Positions 55,537 to 64,000 of a stretch of 64,000 nt of DNA are shown in pieces. A model generated the notes under the pieces. The model saw nothing but the letters and a program-made list of their open reading frames with translations, made no database searches and was not told the origin of the DNA. Positions within the stretch are counted from its first letter, which is position 1; each line of letters starts with the position of its first letter. Made by a program: the position numbers and the translations under genes. This DNA is from Acidobacteriota bacterium (lineage in GTDB: Bacteria; Acidobacteriota; Blastocatellia; RBC074): contig JADJXM010000023.1 in the NCBI GenBank assembly GCA_016715865.1, positions 1 through 64,000 of the forward strand. Reading direction: 5' to 3'.

Positions 55537-55736
55537 TCTGATTCCTTTCTGACCATTAAAAAACCTTCTGTCCAGGTTCAATGGTCATAATCGTCCTGGA
55601 ATATGCAGAAATTATCACGAAACCTTGTACATTAACTGAAAAAGAGTAAAACAAAATCAGGACATATTGCAAGAAACCACAACTCTGTTCAGATTTTATC
55701 TTGACAATTCATATATGTAATATTAAAAAAGATGAT
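55537..55736. promoter_or_regulatory. Divergent control region between carH and the carotenoid/photolyase operon
   Basis: A 200-bp AT-rich region between divergent start codons. It has TTGACA at 55701-55706 and a TGTACA hexamer at 55626-55631. TGTACA-type half-sites are known for LitR/CarH-family regulators in Pseudomonas (recalled), but no second half-site at the right distance is apparent. I cannot define a -10 with good spacing after TTGACA. Most likely CarH represses both sides in the dark. Confidence 0.45.
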
Positions 55737-56672
55737 ATGGAAGAACAGGAAATAAAAGCCAATAGTTACACGAACACCCCAAAGTACCGGATAGGGGCTG
55801 TCAGCCGGCTGGCTGGACTATCAGCGGATGTAGTCAGGGTATGGGAGCGCCGCTATGGAGCAATCAAGCCCCAACGCAGTGAGGGCGGATCACGGTTATA
55901 TTCCGATGCTGACATAGCACGGCTGCGACGGTTGCGACAGGCAGTCGAGCAGGGACATGCGATTGGCCAGGTGGCGAAATTGCCGGAATCCGAGCTTGAA
56001 AATCTTTCAGCGCGCAACAGGTCTTCAATTCGTATGGCGGGGGATTTATCCGACCCTTACGAGGTTTCAAAAGAACGATTTCTTGAGGCAATAACGCGGA
56101 TGGATGTCGTGACGGCGGATGAAGAGATCAGTCGTGCGGCAACGCTCTATCCTCCGCGCGTGATCGTCAAGAACATAGTTGTTCCTTTACTGGTCGAGAT
56201 AGGTGAGCGATGGGCACACAAAGACCTGGGTATCGCCCACGAACACGTGGCAACCAATCTGATCCGAAACCTGTTAAGTTCGATGTTCAGGCTTTACCCG
56301 CCGGATGAAACGGCTGAAACCATTGTACTGGCTACAACCAGTGGTGAGCGGCACGAATTTGGGATTCTGATCAGCGCGCTGCTGGCCGCCACGCGCGGCT
56401 GGCGAGTTGTCTATCTTGGGGCCGATCTGCCGGCGGCCGAGATCACACGAGCCGCCAGAATCGTCAAGGCAAGAGTCCTGGCAATCAGCCTTGTCAACTC
56501 ACAGAATCCGTTGAATCGCCAGGAATTACTGCATATCTCCGAGACCACACCCTCATATACCCGCGTCTGGATCGGAGGGCAAGAGGCTCAGCAGCACAGA
56601 GATCTTGTCGAAAAAGCCGACTGGATCTTCGTTCGCGACCTTGATGACCTGGACGACAGGCTCAAACGCTGA
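55737..56672 (+). CDS. carH: CarH/LitR-type adenosylcobalamin photoreceptor repressor
   Basis: A 311-residue MerR-B12 regulator. HTH: YRIGAVSRLAGLSADVVRVW then ERRYGAIKPQRSEGGSRLY (residues 17-57). Methionine-synthase-like cap domain around 115-185 carries the CarH signature W-x9-EH (W159, E169, H170). The B12-binding Rossmann domain begins ETIVLATTSGERHEFG; ExHxxG (E204, H206, G209) gives the cobalamin-ligating His. In CarH of Thermus and Myxococcus (known), AdoCbl drives tetramer binding in the dark and light breaks the Co-C bond, derepressing carotenoid genes. ATG 55737 fits the HTH start. It diverges from the crt/photolyase operon. Confidence 0.9.
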   Translation: MEEQEIKANSYTNTPKYRIGAVSRLAGLSADVVRVWERRYGAIKPQRSEGGSRLYSDADIARLRRLRQAVEQGHAIGQVAKLPESELENLSARNRSSIRMAGDLSDPYEVSKERFLEAITRMDVVTADEEISRAATLYPPRVIVKNIVVPLLVEIGERWAHKDLGIAHEHVATNLIRNLLSSMFRLYPPDETAETIVLATTSGERHEFGILISALLAATRGWRVVYLGADLPAAEITRAARIVKARVLAISLVNSQNPLNRQELLHISETTPSYTRVWIGGQEAQQHRDLVEKADWIFVRDLDDLDDRLKR

Positions 56673-56805
56673 ACTCTTTTATTTACCTGCTCGATAAACC
56701 CTGCTATATAATCAAATTCCTTGGTGCTGCAAGCGGTAAGCCGTCCGAGTGACCTTTTTTCGGTCCCGGCTTCCAGAATGTGAATGCCTGATTGAAATTT
56801 GATTC
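56673..56805 (+). promoter_or_regulatory. Leader of the M36 metallopeptidase gene
   Basis: A 133-bp gap after carH. TATATAAT at 56705-56712 resembles an extended -10 element, about 94 bp before the ATG. No good -35 box stands at 16-18 bp. No repeat array is present here. Confidence 0.3.
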
Positions 56806-59800
56806 ATGAAACGTCTTTCGATAATTCTCACCTCCCTTTTATCCATATCACTGCTTTCATCCATTATCCTGTCGATATCTGCACAACAGCAGGATCGGCC
56901 GTCTTCTGAACCAACAAGTCAACGAGCGGATGAACCGAGGGGGCGAACGGAACAGGATGCGTTCAAAGACTTCGACATTCGAGCCGAGGTTGAGCGATCG
57001 CTCGATCAGCTGGATACAGAACGTCTGGCGATCAGGAAGCGCCCGATCAGAATATCGAATGGTCGAGCATCAAAACTCATGCGTGAACGTCCGCGAACGC
57101 AGATCAGGTGGAGCAGTTTGACCTATGCGCCAAGTCGTCTGGTCAATCTGGAAGAAGGGTTGAGCGCTCCTGCACAGGGCAGTTCTGCTGATATTGCCCG
57201 GCGATTCCTGCGTGATAATCGCGATCTTTTCAGGCTGCGGGATGATGAAATCGACTCGCTTGGCATTGCCCGATCCGACAGATCCGCTCATAACGGAATG
57301 ACCCACGTACGGTTGCAACAGCGGATCGACGGGCTCGAGGTTTTTCAGGCTGAATATTCGCTTCATATCGCAGCTACTGGCGCTGTCGTTGCCGCCGATG
57401 GTGAACTGATGCCGGCAGCGGGCGAAATTGCAAATGCAGCCGGGGCACGGCTTTCGGCTGACGAAGCATTGCGACGCGCCGCGGGTAGCGTCGGTCATCA
57501 AATCAAGGGAGAGCTGAGCCTGGCTGCTGCGCCATCAGGTCGCGAACAGAAACAGAAGTTCAAAGCGTCGGGCGGTGGCGATATATTCGCTCACGAGGCT
57601 GAATCCCGGCTCGTCTATTTCCCTGTCTCTCAAGATCAAATACGCCTCTCATGGGAAATTACGGTATGGATGAAAGATTCGCCCGACGCATATCTGATGC
57701 TAATCGATGCGGCGACCGGATCGCTCCTCTACAGGTACAATCTGACCTGGTTTTGCTTCGATGATGCTACTGAAAACAGTGCGTTTTATTCAGGGTCCGG
57801 AATGGCCGGAGGTCGCTTACCGGCTGCGCGAAACAGGTTTTCGCCGGCTATTCCGCAAAGCGGCGCGGCGCCGCATGGACTTGTCTTCAACATGGAGAGT
57901 CCGCGACCGAACGTGCCGGTCTCGAGTTCCTCGCCCCCGACGATTGAGCGCATTGATGTTCCGTTTCAATCCTCCCCGTTTCTGGGGACGACAATCTTCC
58001 AGTCCGGAGATCCGCATTTCGACTGGTGGAACGGGCAACCCCAGACGGGTCTGACCACTAATAATACCGACACTTATCTGGACAGAGACTCCAACAATAT
58101 CCCGGACGATACCACAGACAACCCGCGCCTTTCGGTGACTGATGGAAACTTCTCTTTTCCACTCGATCTGACTCTTCAGCCGACCACTAAAGACAATCAG
58201 CGATCGGCGCAGGTCAACCTGTTTTACTGGGTCAATCGTTACCACGATATTCTCTATCATTTCGGTTTCACGGAAGCTTCAGGCAATTTCCAGACCAACA
58301 ATTTCGGCCTGGGAGGAATCGGCGGTGATCCGATCAGGGCCGAGGCCCAGGACGGCAGCGGAGTAAATAATGCGAACTATTCGGGTTCGCGTGACGGGTC
58401 CCTGGCACGCGTTCAGATGTATCTCTGGTCCGGAAATCCGCAGCTCGATGGCGATTTCGATCAGGGCATCATCATCCATGAGCTGACACATGGACTTAGC
58501 ACACGACTGGTAGGTAACGGTCAGGGGCTGACAGGACTGCAGGGGCGCGGAATGGGCGAAGGCTGGTCCGATTATTTCGGGCTCGTACTTTTGCGTGAAG
58601 CCGATGATGATCTGAACGGCAACTATGCCGTCGGTCAGTATGCAATCAGCAATTACTCACGAGGTATCCGGCGTTATCCCTACAGCACGAACCAACAGAT
58701 CTATCCGCTCAACTATGGGGACATATCCCTCAACACAGCCGTACATCCCGTAGGTGAAATCTGGTGCAACACGCTGATGGAGATGCGGGCGGCCCTGATC
58801 ACACGAAACGGATATCAGGAGGGGCAAAGACAGAGCATTCAACTGGTCGTTGACGGATTGAAACTGACCCCGCTGGCGCCCAGTTTTCTCGATGCCAGAA
58901 ATGCGATCCTGATGGCCGATCAAATTAACAATAACGGGGCGAATCAATGCGAAATCTGGCAGTCATTCAGCAAGCATGGCATGGGCTTTTCGGCTGAAAC
59001 GCTCGGGACCAACGACGGCAACCCGATCGAGTCATTCGACATGCCGCCATTCTGCAGCAATCTGGGCACGATTCGCTTTAACCGGAAGAGTTATTTGAAT
59101 GGAGAGACGATCGCCATTTCGGTTGGCGACCGGAATGCCGCCGGCCCGTTGCAGGTTCAGATCAGAAGCTCAGTCACCAACGATCAGGAGACGCTGGTTC
59201 TGACCAGGGACGCTCTCTATAACGGCAATTACCTTGCGGGCATTCAGTTGGCCGGAGGCCAGGCAATCCCGGGTGACGGGAAATTACAGGCTTCGCTCAG
59301 GTTACAGGACCAGATCATCGTCACATACAACGATGCTGATAACGGCAATGGAAGTGCAGTACAGACCATTGAGACGACACGCGTCGGCGGAGAGAAACCA
59401 GTCTTTGAAGACGATGTCGAGACGGGCAACAGAGGGTGGAGCGCCATCGGAACACCGGTCAACAACTGGATGATCACGGAACAGAAGGCTGCATCGTTCA
59501 AACGATCCTGGACCGACAGCCCGAATGGAAACTACGCTGATATGCAGGACACCTCGCTCGTATCTCCGCTCTTTGATTTCAGCAGTGCGGACAGCGTTAT
59601 GTTCTATTTCGCCCACAGTTATGCCTTCGAGGCTGATTTCGATTACGGGATGATTGAGATCTCATCCGATGACGGAGCGAACTGGACAAGAGTCGCTGCA
59701 TTCAGCGGTATTCAGACCTCTTTCCTGCGTCAGCACATTCAAATTGACTCCCTGGCAGGCCAGAAACAGGCCAGAATCAGATTCAGGATCCGAAGCGACG

Positions 59801-62649
59801 AAAATCTCAATTTCGATGGATGGAGTCTGGATGATATTAAAGTGGTCGTTCGGTCATCCGATTTGAACTTCATTCCTCCGCCCGATTCGCTGGCGCCCGT
59901 TGTACTGAGTGTCAGCCCTGCAGCAGGGCCTCCAGCCGGAAATACACTGGTTACGATTGAAGGTCTTAACTTCACCGATGACAATGATCTGAAAGTCTTT
60001 TTCGACGGTGTTGCGACAACCAATGTTCAGGTCATGAGCGGAACCGTTATCAAGGCGATGAGTCCCGCGCACGCGGCCGGCACGGTCGGAATTCAAATCC
60101 AGACGCGATACGGTACGGCCGCCATCGCATCGGCATTCACCTATTACCAGAGCGGCTCGCAGGCTTCGACGCCTGAGGTCCTGAGCTCGTTTCCGATGAG
60201 CGGCACAAAAACGGGCGGGACGGTCGTGACGATCAACGGGAACAACTTCACACCTGAAACAACAGTCAAATTCGGAACCCAATCGGCAACCGTCGGCTTC
60301 ATTAATCCAAACATGATCTCAGCTGTCACGCCGGCTTCACCGACGACCGGGCCGGCAGACCTTCAGATCAGCAATACCGTTGATCTGAAGATTACGGTTC
60401 CCAACGGTTTTTTATACGTCGAACCGACGCCTCCAACGGGGCAAATATTTAACCCCAACGGGGGAGAAAAACTCTATTCCGGTTCAACTTATACTGTCAG
60501 CTGGAATTCGGCTGACAACAGACGGGTGCAAAGACACAAGCTGGCGCTCAAACCATTTAATTCTCCCGGAACTATACAGATCGCCGATTATGTTGAAGGC
60601 AGCGCACAATCCTTCAACTGGGCGATACCACTTGATACACCATCATCAGCCCTGTACAGGCTGCAATTGACTATTGTCGACGATGAGGGGGCCGAAACCG
60701 TAATTGAATCGGCGGCGGATTTCGCGATCGAGCGGAGGTGGGAATCCCTGACCAGCACCAATATTTCTGTCCAGCGACCGATTGCGGGCAGCGACGGCAA
60801 TCATCTGTATCTCTTCGGTGGACGCGTCACTTCCAGCAGTTCGTCCACCATTTCGACCGTTCAGCGATTCGACCCAAGCGCCAGAACATGGTCAACGTCA
60901 GATGCGGCTCCCATGATGACGGGGCTGAATGCCGGCAAAGCCGCCTTCCTCAACGGCAAATTCTATATTCCGGGTGGGATCAATCAGCAGATTCAAATAT
61001 CGTCGGTGCATCAGGAATATGATGTCGCGAGCAACACATGGAAGACGCTCGCACCAGCGCCCGTGCCGCTCTTTCTCTATGCGCTGGCGGTCGATTCAGG
61101 CAGCGGAATCATTTACAAGACAGGCGGGCTGGATGATCTGGCCGTGTCCGATTTTCATATTTTCAATACCATGAGCGGGCAATGGTCCATCCTGCCCTCG
61201 ATGCCGACTGCGCGCTTCGCGCACGAATCGGTCCTTTTCAACGGAAAGATATATGTCGCGGCCGGCAGCGGAGTTCAGGGCGGACTGCTCAACTGCGAGG
61301 TCTTCGATATAGCGACGAATAAATGGTCGTCGATCGCCAAAATCAGCATCACTCGTCATTATGGCATGAGCACCCTGGCCACTGGATCCGACGGCAAGGC
61401 CTACTGGTTATTGATAGGCGGCGAAGATCCTGCGACAGGCGATCCGCTCAGCTCGATCGAGGCCTTCGATTTCGCTGAAAATCGATGGATCGTGCTCGAC
61501 AGTTCTTTCAACCTGCCGACCGCCCGCACACGTCTCGGTGGCGCGGTTCTTGATGGAGCGGTCTATGCGATGGCGGGGGCAATCCCATCATCGAGCGGCA
61601 CGAGCAATGTGAGGATGGTCGAGCGGATGGCTATCTCACAGTTTGATCTTGTCTCGCCCAATCAGCCGCCGATCGTCATTGTTCCAGCCGGCGACCAGAT
61701 CGGAGTGGCCGGCAATGTCGTAACATTCGGAGTTTCAGCGCAGGACCTTGGATCATCCATTCCGGTGCAGATTTCCGCGACAGGAATGCCCGAAGACGCA
61801 TCATTCACATATAACAACGACGGCAATAACAGCGGCAAAGGAACCTTCACCTGGACGCCCGTCCCTTCAGACACGGGACAATCAAGTCTGATCAATTTTA
61901 CGGCAAGCGATGGCGAACTGACAGAAACAAAATCGGTATTAATACGCGTTGTAAATGCCGGACAGAGCACATCGGTCAACGCTGCGGACTTCAGGCTCGG
62001 CCCGCTGGCTGCAAATTCTATAGCCGCGGTCTTCGGGACAGATCTCGCAGTCAGAACAGAATCGGCAAGATCGAATCCGCTGCCCTATGCGCTGGCTGAA
62101 ACGCGCGCAACTATCAGCGGGCTGCCGGTTCCGCTCTTTTTCGTCTCTCCGAATCAGATCAACTTCGTCGTCCCTCCGTTGCTGCCTCCCGGACCTGCAA
62201 CTATGGTCATCAGTTCGCCGCAAGGGAAATGGTCGGTCTCCCAGATGAATATCGCGCCGGCCGCACCTGCAATCTTCACTGCCAATGCAACTGGACGCGG
62301 CGATGCCACGGCGCTGGCAACCGTTGACGGCATAACCTATCAACAATCACCTTTCGATGTTAACGTTAATGGGCAGCCTAATATTCTGGTTCTCTACGGC
62401 ACTGGTTTCCGCAACGCGCCGGCGGCCGATCCGTTCGATGGTAATGGTATCGCTGAGGCGCTCCAGGCCACCATCGATGGGCTGCCCGCCACAGTGTTGT
62501 ATGCAGGCGCACAAGGCAGCTTCAGCGGCCTTGATCAGATCAACCTGATCATTCCGCAGGGTCTGGCTGGAACGGGACAACGACGGGTAGAGATTCGAAT
62601 CTCCATCAATGGGGTCGAGGCTAACCTGGTATCGATATTGATTCGATGA
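56806..62649 (+). CDS. Giant secreted M36 (fungalysin) metallopeptidase with TIG, kelch and TIGR03437 domains
   Basis: A 1947-residue exported protein (signal SIILTSLLSISLLSSIILS). An FTP/PepSY-type propeptide (residues about 100-310: ARRFLRDNRDLFRLRDDEI, GMTHVRLQQRIDGLEVFQAE) precedes the M36 zinc domain with HELTH (IIIHELTHGLSTRLVG) and downstream GEGWSDYFGLVLL. A beta-sandwich (about 870-1020; ENLNFDGWSLDDIKV) follows, then two IPT/TIG domains (SPAAGPPAGNTLVTIEGLNF; SFPMSGTKTGGTVVTINGNN), kelch repeats (LYLFGGRV, FYIPGGINQQ, IYVAAGSG), a cadherin/Ig-like stretch and a C-terminal TIGR03437 domain (SIAAVFGTDLAVR, FFVSPNQINFVVPP). Probably a secreted or surface protease; domain limits are approximate. 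Confidence 0.85.
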   Translation: MKRLSIILTSLLSISLLSSIILSISAQQQDRPSSEPTSQRADEPRGRTEQDAFKDFDIRAEVERSLDQLDTERLAIRKRPIRISNGRASKLMRERPRTQIRWSSLTYAPSRLVNLEEGLSAPAQGSSADIARRFLRDNRDLFRLRDDEIDSLGIARSDRSAHNGMTHVRLQQRIDGLEVFQAEYSLHIAATGAVVAADGELMPAAGEIANAAGARLSADEALRRAAGSVGHQIKGELSLAAAPSGREQKQKFKASGGGDIFAHEAESRLVYFPVSQDQIRLSWEITVWMKDSPDAYLMLIDAATGSLLYRYNLTWFCFDDATENSAFYSGSGMAGGRLPAARNRFSPAIPQSGAAPHGLVFNMESPRPNVPVSSSSPPTIERIDVPFQSSPFLGTTIFQSGDPHFDWWNGQPQTGLTTNNTDTYLDRDSNNIPDDTTDNPRLSVTDGNFSFPLDLTLQPTTKDNQRSAQVNLFYWVNRYHDILYHFGFTEASGNFQTNNFGLGGIGGDPIRAEAQDGSGVNNANYSGSRDGSLARVQMYLWSGNPQLDGDFDQGIIIHELTHGLSTRLVGNGQGLTGLQGRGMGEGWSDYFGLVLLREADDDLNGNYAVGQYAISNYSRGIRRYPYSTNQQIYPLNYGDISLNTAVHPVGEIWCNTLMEMRAALITRNGYQEGQRQSIQLVVDGLKLTPLAPSFLDARNAILMADQINNNGANQCEIWQSFSKHGMGFSAETLGTNDGNPIESFDMPPFCSNLGTIRFNRKSYLNGETIAISVGDRNAAGPLQVQIRSSVTNDQETLVLTRDALYNGNYLAGIQLAGGQAIPGDGKLQASLRLQDQIIVTYNDADNGNGSAVQTIETTRVGGEKPVFEDDVETGNRGWSAIGTPVNNWMITEQKAASFKRSWTDSPNGNYADMQDTSLVSPLFDFSSADSVMFYFAHSYAFEADFDYGMIEISSDDGANWTRVAAFSGIQTSFLRQHIQIDSLAGQKQARIRFRIRSDENLNFDGWSLDDIKVVVRSSDLNFIPPPDSLAPVVLSVSPAAGPPAGNTLVTIEGLNFTDDNDLKVFFDGVATTNVQVMSGTVIKAMSPAHAAGTVGIQIQTRYGTAAIASAFTYYQSGSQASTPEVLSSFPMSGTKTGGTVVTINGNNFTPETTVKFGTQSATVGFINPNMISAVTPASPTTGPADLQISNTVDLKITVPNGFLYVEPTPPTGQIFNPNGGEKLYSGSTYTVSWNSADNRRVQRHKLALKPFNSPGTIQIADYVEGSAQSFNWAIPLDTPSSALYRLQLTIVDDEGAETVIESAADFAIERRWESLTSTNISVQRPIAGSDGNHLYLFGGRVTSSSSSTISTVQRFDPSARTWSTSDAAPMMTGLNAGKAAFLNGKFYIPGGINQQIQISSVHQEYDVASNTWKTLAPAPVPLFLYALAVDSGSGIIYKTGGLDDLAVSDFHIFNTMSGQWSILPSMPTARFAHESVLFNGKIYVAAGSGVQGGLLNCEVFDIATNKWSSIAKISITRHYGMSTLATGSDGKAYWLLIGGEDPATGDPLSSIEAFDFAENRWIVLDSSFNLPTARTRLGGAVLDGAVYAMAGAIPSSSGTSNVRMVERMAISQFDLVSPNQPPIVIVPAGDQIGVAGNVVTFGVSAQDLGSSIPVQISATGMPEDASFTYNNDGNNSGKGTFTWTPVPSDTGQSSLINFTASDGELTETKSVLIRVVNAGQSTSVNAADFRLGPLAANSIAAVFGTDLAVRTESARSNPLPYALAETRATISGLPVPLFFVSPNQINFVVPPLLPPGPATMVISSPQGKWSVSQMNIAPAAPAIFTANATGRGDATALATVDGITYQQSPFDVNVNGQPNILVLYGTGFRNAPAADPFDGNGIAEALQATIDGLPATVLYAGAQGSFSGLDQINLIIPQGLAGTGQRRVEIRISINGVEANLVSILIR

Positions 62650-63548
62650 GTGTAGATCCTAAAAAACCGATCCGCGAAATCACAGTGATACCAGTCCGAT
62701 TTATGCCAGGTAATGCAGCTCGCTTCAGCAGCAGGCGGATGAAGAAGTTGATCGTCAACATCTGGGATAAACTGTTTGACGACGAGATGTTCGGACGCGC
62801 GGCTACGCTCGCATATTACTGGTTTTTCTCGCTCTTTCCATTCTTAATCTTCGTCACGGCGCTGCTCTCGTACGCACCGACTTCGCGGAACCTGGAACGA
62901 TGGTTTAATATTTTCGGCAATGTGCTGCCGCCGCAGGCCTTCACAGTCGTTCGGCGCACTTTCGACGAAATCGTAACCAGTCAACGTCCGGGACTGCTCA
63001 GCCTGAGTTTCCTGATTCTCATCTGGGCCTCCTCGACCGGGATGGGAGCAGTAATTACGGCTCTCAACAAGGCTTTTGACGCCCACCAACAGCGCCCCTG
63101 GTGGAAGGAGCGTATTCTGGCGATAATCCTCACGATCGGGCTGACCATCTTCATCAACTCAGCGCTTCTGCTCATCTTCTTCGGCGATCGCATCAGCATA
63201 TGGCTGGCTCATACCTTCGGATACGGAACCACTTTCATGATGATCTGGGACCTGATTCAATGGCCAGTCGTCGCCCTCTTCGTGCTTATCGGAATCGAAC
63301 TGATCTATTTCTTCGCTCCGAACATCAGCCAGAAATGGAACCTGTTCACCCCCGGAGCTGTCTTTGCCCTCTGCTTCTGGCTGCTCATCTCGCTCGGATT
63401 TCGATTCTATGTCGTTAGATTCGGCAACTACAGCGCAATTTACGGAACGCTTGGCGGTGTCATGTTGCTCATGCTCTGGCTCTACCTGACAGGCGTTGCT
63501 ATTCTGGTGGGCGGCGTGATCAATTCTGTTTTGAGAAGGGTTGACTGA
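62646..63548 (+). CDS. YihY/BrkB family inner-membrane protein
   Basis: A 300-residue membrane protein with six predicted helices. FGRAATLAYYWFFSLFPFLI near residue 55 is the family opening; RPGLLSLSFLILIWASSTGM and YGTLGGVMLLMLWLYLTGVA are typical YihY segments. The role of the family is unsettled; it was once misnamed RNase BN. Its ATG overlaps the M36 stop in an ATGA, so translation is coupled, an unexpected pairing. The stop is followed by one arm of GTTGGCA heptamers. Confidence 0.85.
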   Translation: MSVDPKKPIREITVIPVRFMPGNAARFSSRRMKKLIVNIWDKLFDDEMFGRAATLAYYWFFSLFPFLIFVTALLSYAPTSRNLERWFNIFGNVLPPQAFTVVRRTFDEIVTSQRPGLLSLSFLILIWASSTGMGAVITALNKAFDAHQQRPWWKERILAIILTIGLTIFINSALLLIFFGDRISIWLAHTFGYGTTFMMIWDLIQWPVVALFVLIGIELIYFFAPNISQKWNLFTPGAVFALCFWLLISLGFRFYVVRFGNYSAIYGTLGGVMLLMLWLYLTGVAILVGGVINSVLRRVD

Positions 63549-63554
63549 AGGCAG

Positions 63555-63572
63555 GTAGTTGGCAGTTGGCAC
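63555..63572. repeat. Single-arm GTTGGCA heptamer array
   Basis: GTAGTTGGCAGTTGGCACT follows the YihY stop by 7 bp. It shares the 7-bp period of the other arrays but has no facing arm before the next element. Confidence 0.5.
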
Positions 63573-63675
63573 TCGATAATAGTCATTTCACGGTTGCAAA
63601 TTTAACAATTTATTTTCAAGAGCTATTTACAACTCTGCAAACTAAATTTTCTTGTATTCAAGACTGGGAAAAAGT

Positions 63676-63808
63676 TAATCGCAAAGGCCGCAAAGGGGCA
63701 AAGATATACAGGGAAGATCAGTGTTCGAATTATATCCAATGGGCAATAATCCGAATATTCATATCACCAAAAAATCTTTGCTCATTTGCGGCCTTTGCGA
63801 TTAACCGA
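63676..63808. repeat. GCAAAG hairpin element, copy 4
   Basis: TTAATCGCAAAGGCCGCAAA at the left is mirrored by TTTGCGGCCTTTGCGATTAA at the right. The core is the reverse complement of the core at 21463-21535 (ACAGGGAAGATCAGTGTTCG). About 100 bp of unassigned AT-rich DNA lies before it. Confidence 0.88.
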
Positions 63809-64000
63809 CGAGCCCATCGGAGCGGTCAGTCGCCTGCTTCCGACGCCGCTGGCCAAAGCGAGCCAAGTGTTGTCGAGTTCCGGACGGGGTGCCAGGTTGG
63901 CGCGTGATCGCTTTCGAAATTGGGCAGCCGCATTAGTCAAAGATCGGTGGCGGGTGGAAGGGGGGGGCCGGGCGGGCGTGGGGGGGGGGGGGCCTGCAAC
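63809..64000. other. Window end: unassigned GC-rich stretch with G-homopolymers
   Basis: Frame DEPIGAVSRLLPTPLAKASQ onwards stays open to the end without a recognisable domain. The last 40 bases contain runs of 8 and about 14 G with interspersed GCCGGGCGGGCG. Such poly-G ends are typical of low-quality contig edges from two-colour Illumina sequencing, so this part should not be trusted. Confidence 0.4.

Overview
The window reads as chromosomal DNA of a Gram-negative heterotroph, most likely an Acidobacteriota of the class Blastocatellia. That is inference. It rests on two secreted proteins ending in the acidobacterial TIGR03437-type domain, an operon of DUF1552 and DUF1592 cytochrome-like proteins, a soluble PQQ beta-propeller dehydrogenase, and a CarH-controlled carotenoid and photolyase locus. 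Wza, BY-kinase and O-antigen ligase genes imply an outer membrane.

Region 1 (about 1-20.9 kb, minus strand) is an exopolysaccharide export locus. In transcription order it holds a secreted FecR-like protein, a TPR protein, an O-antigen ligase/polymerase, Wza, two tandem tyrosine autokinases (the first split by a 1-nt frameshift), an ABC-2 permease and four glycosyltransferases. The matching ABC ATPase is cut by the window start. It is separated from the rest by an accessory segment with a nucleotidyltransferase pair, a Uma2 stub, a membrane protein with a possible TIR-like domain, a SpoU methylase, dense repeats, and the remains of a paralogue next to a group II intron-like stub.

Region 2 (21.6-36.2 kb) holds cell-envelope and secreted functions: an orphan efflux adaptor lipoprotein, a sialidase-fold protein, a membrane coiled-coil protein, an esterase/SMP-30 fusion with DUF1592 and DUF1552 proteins, small proteins, a matrixin-like metalloprotease and a PQQ dehydrogenase.

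Region 3 (36.2-38.4 kb) is a translesion-synthesis operon: a 31-bp perfect palindrome, a small HTH protein, a UmuD homologue that has lost both catalytic residues and begins next to the normal cleavage site, and a umuC gene with a 1-nt frameshift. An SBBP beta-propeller protein and the three-gene pntAA-pntAB-pntB transhydrogenase operon follow (38.5-42.9 kb).

Region 4 (44.1-56.7 kb) is a light-response divergon. A MerR/B12 CarH photoreceptor faces an 11-gene minus-strand run: a TIGR01777 oxidoreductase, SRPBCC protein, class II photolyase, CrtB, CrtI, alpha/beta hydrolase, prenyl synthase, thioredoxin-fold protein, CruG-like glycosyltransferase, a second CrtI-type desaturase and CruF. A 1947-residue M36 metallopeptidase and a YihY membrane protein close the coding part. 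The last 40 bases are G-rich and may be an assembly artefact.

The most unusual feature is the intergenic DNA. Many gaps are filled by inverted arrays of short units, mostly 7 bp (AAAGTAG, GTTTCCA, AGTGAYG, AAAGTTG, ATGAATG families), or by GC-rich palindromes and GCAAAG hairpin elements. They abut or overlap stop codons, supply the last residues of at least ten proteins, and often run up to the next start codon.
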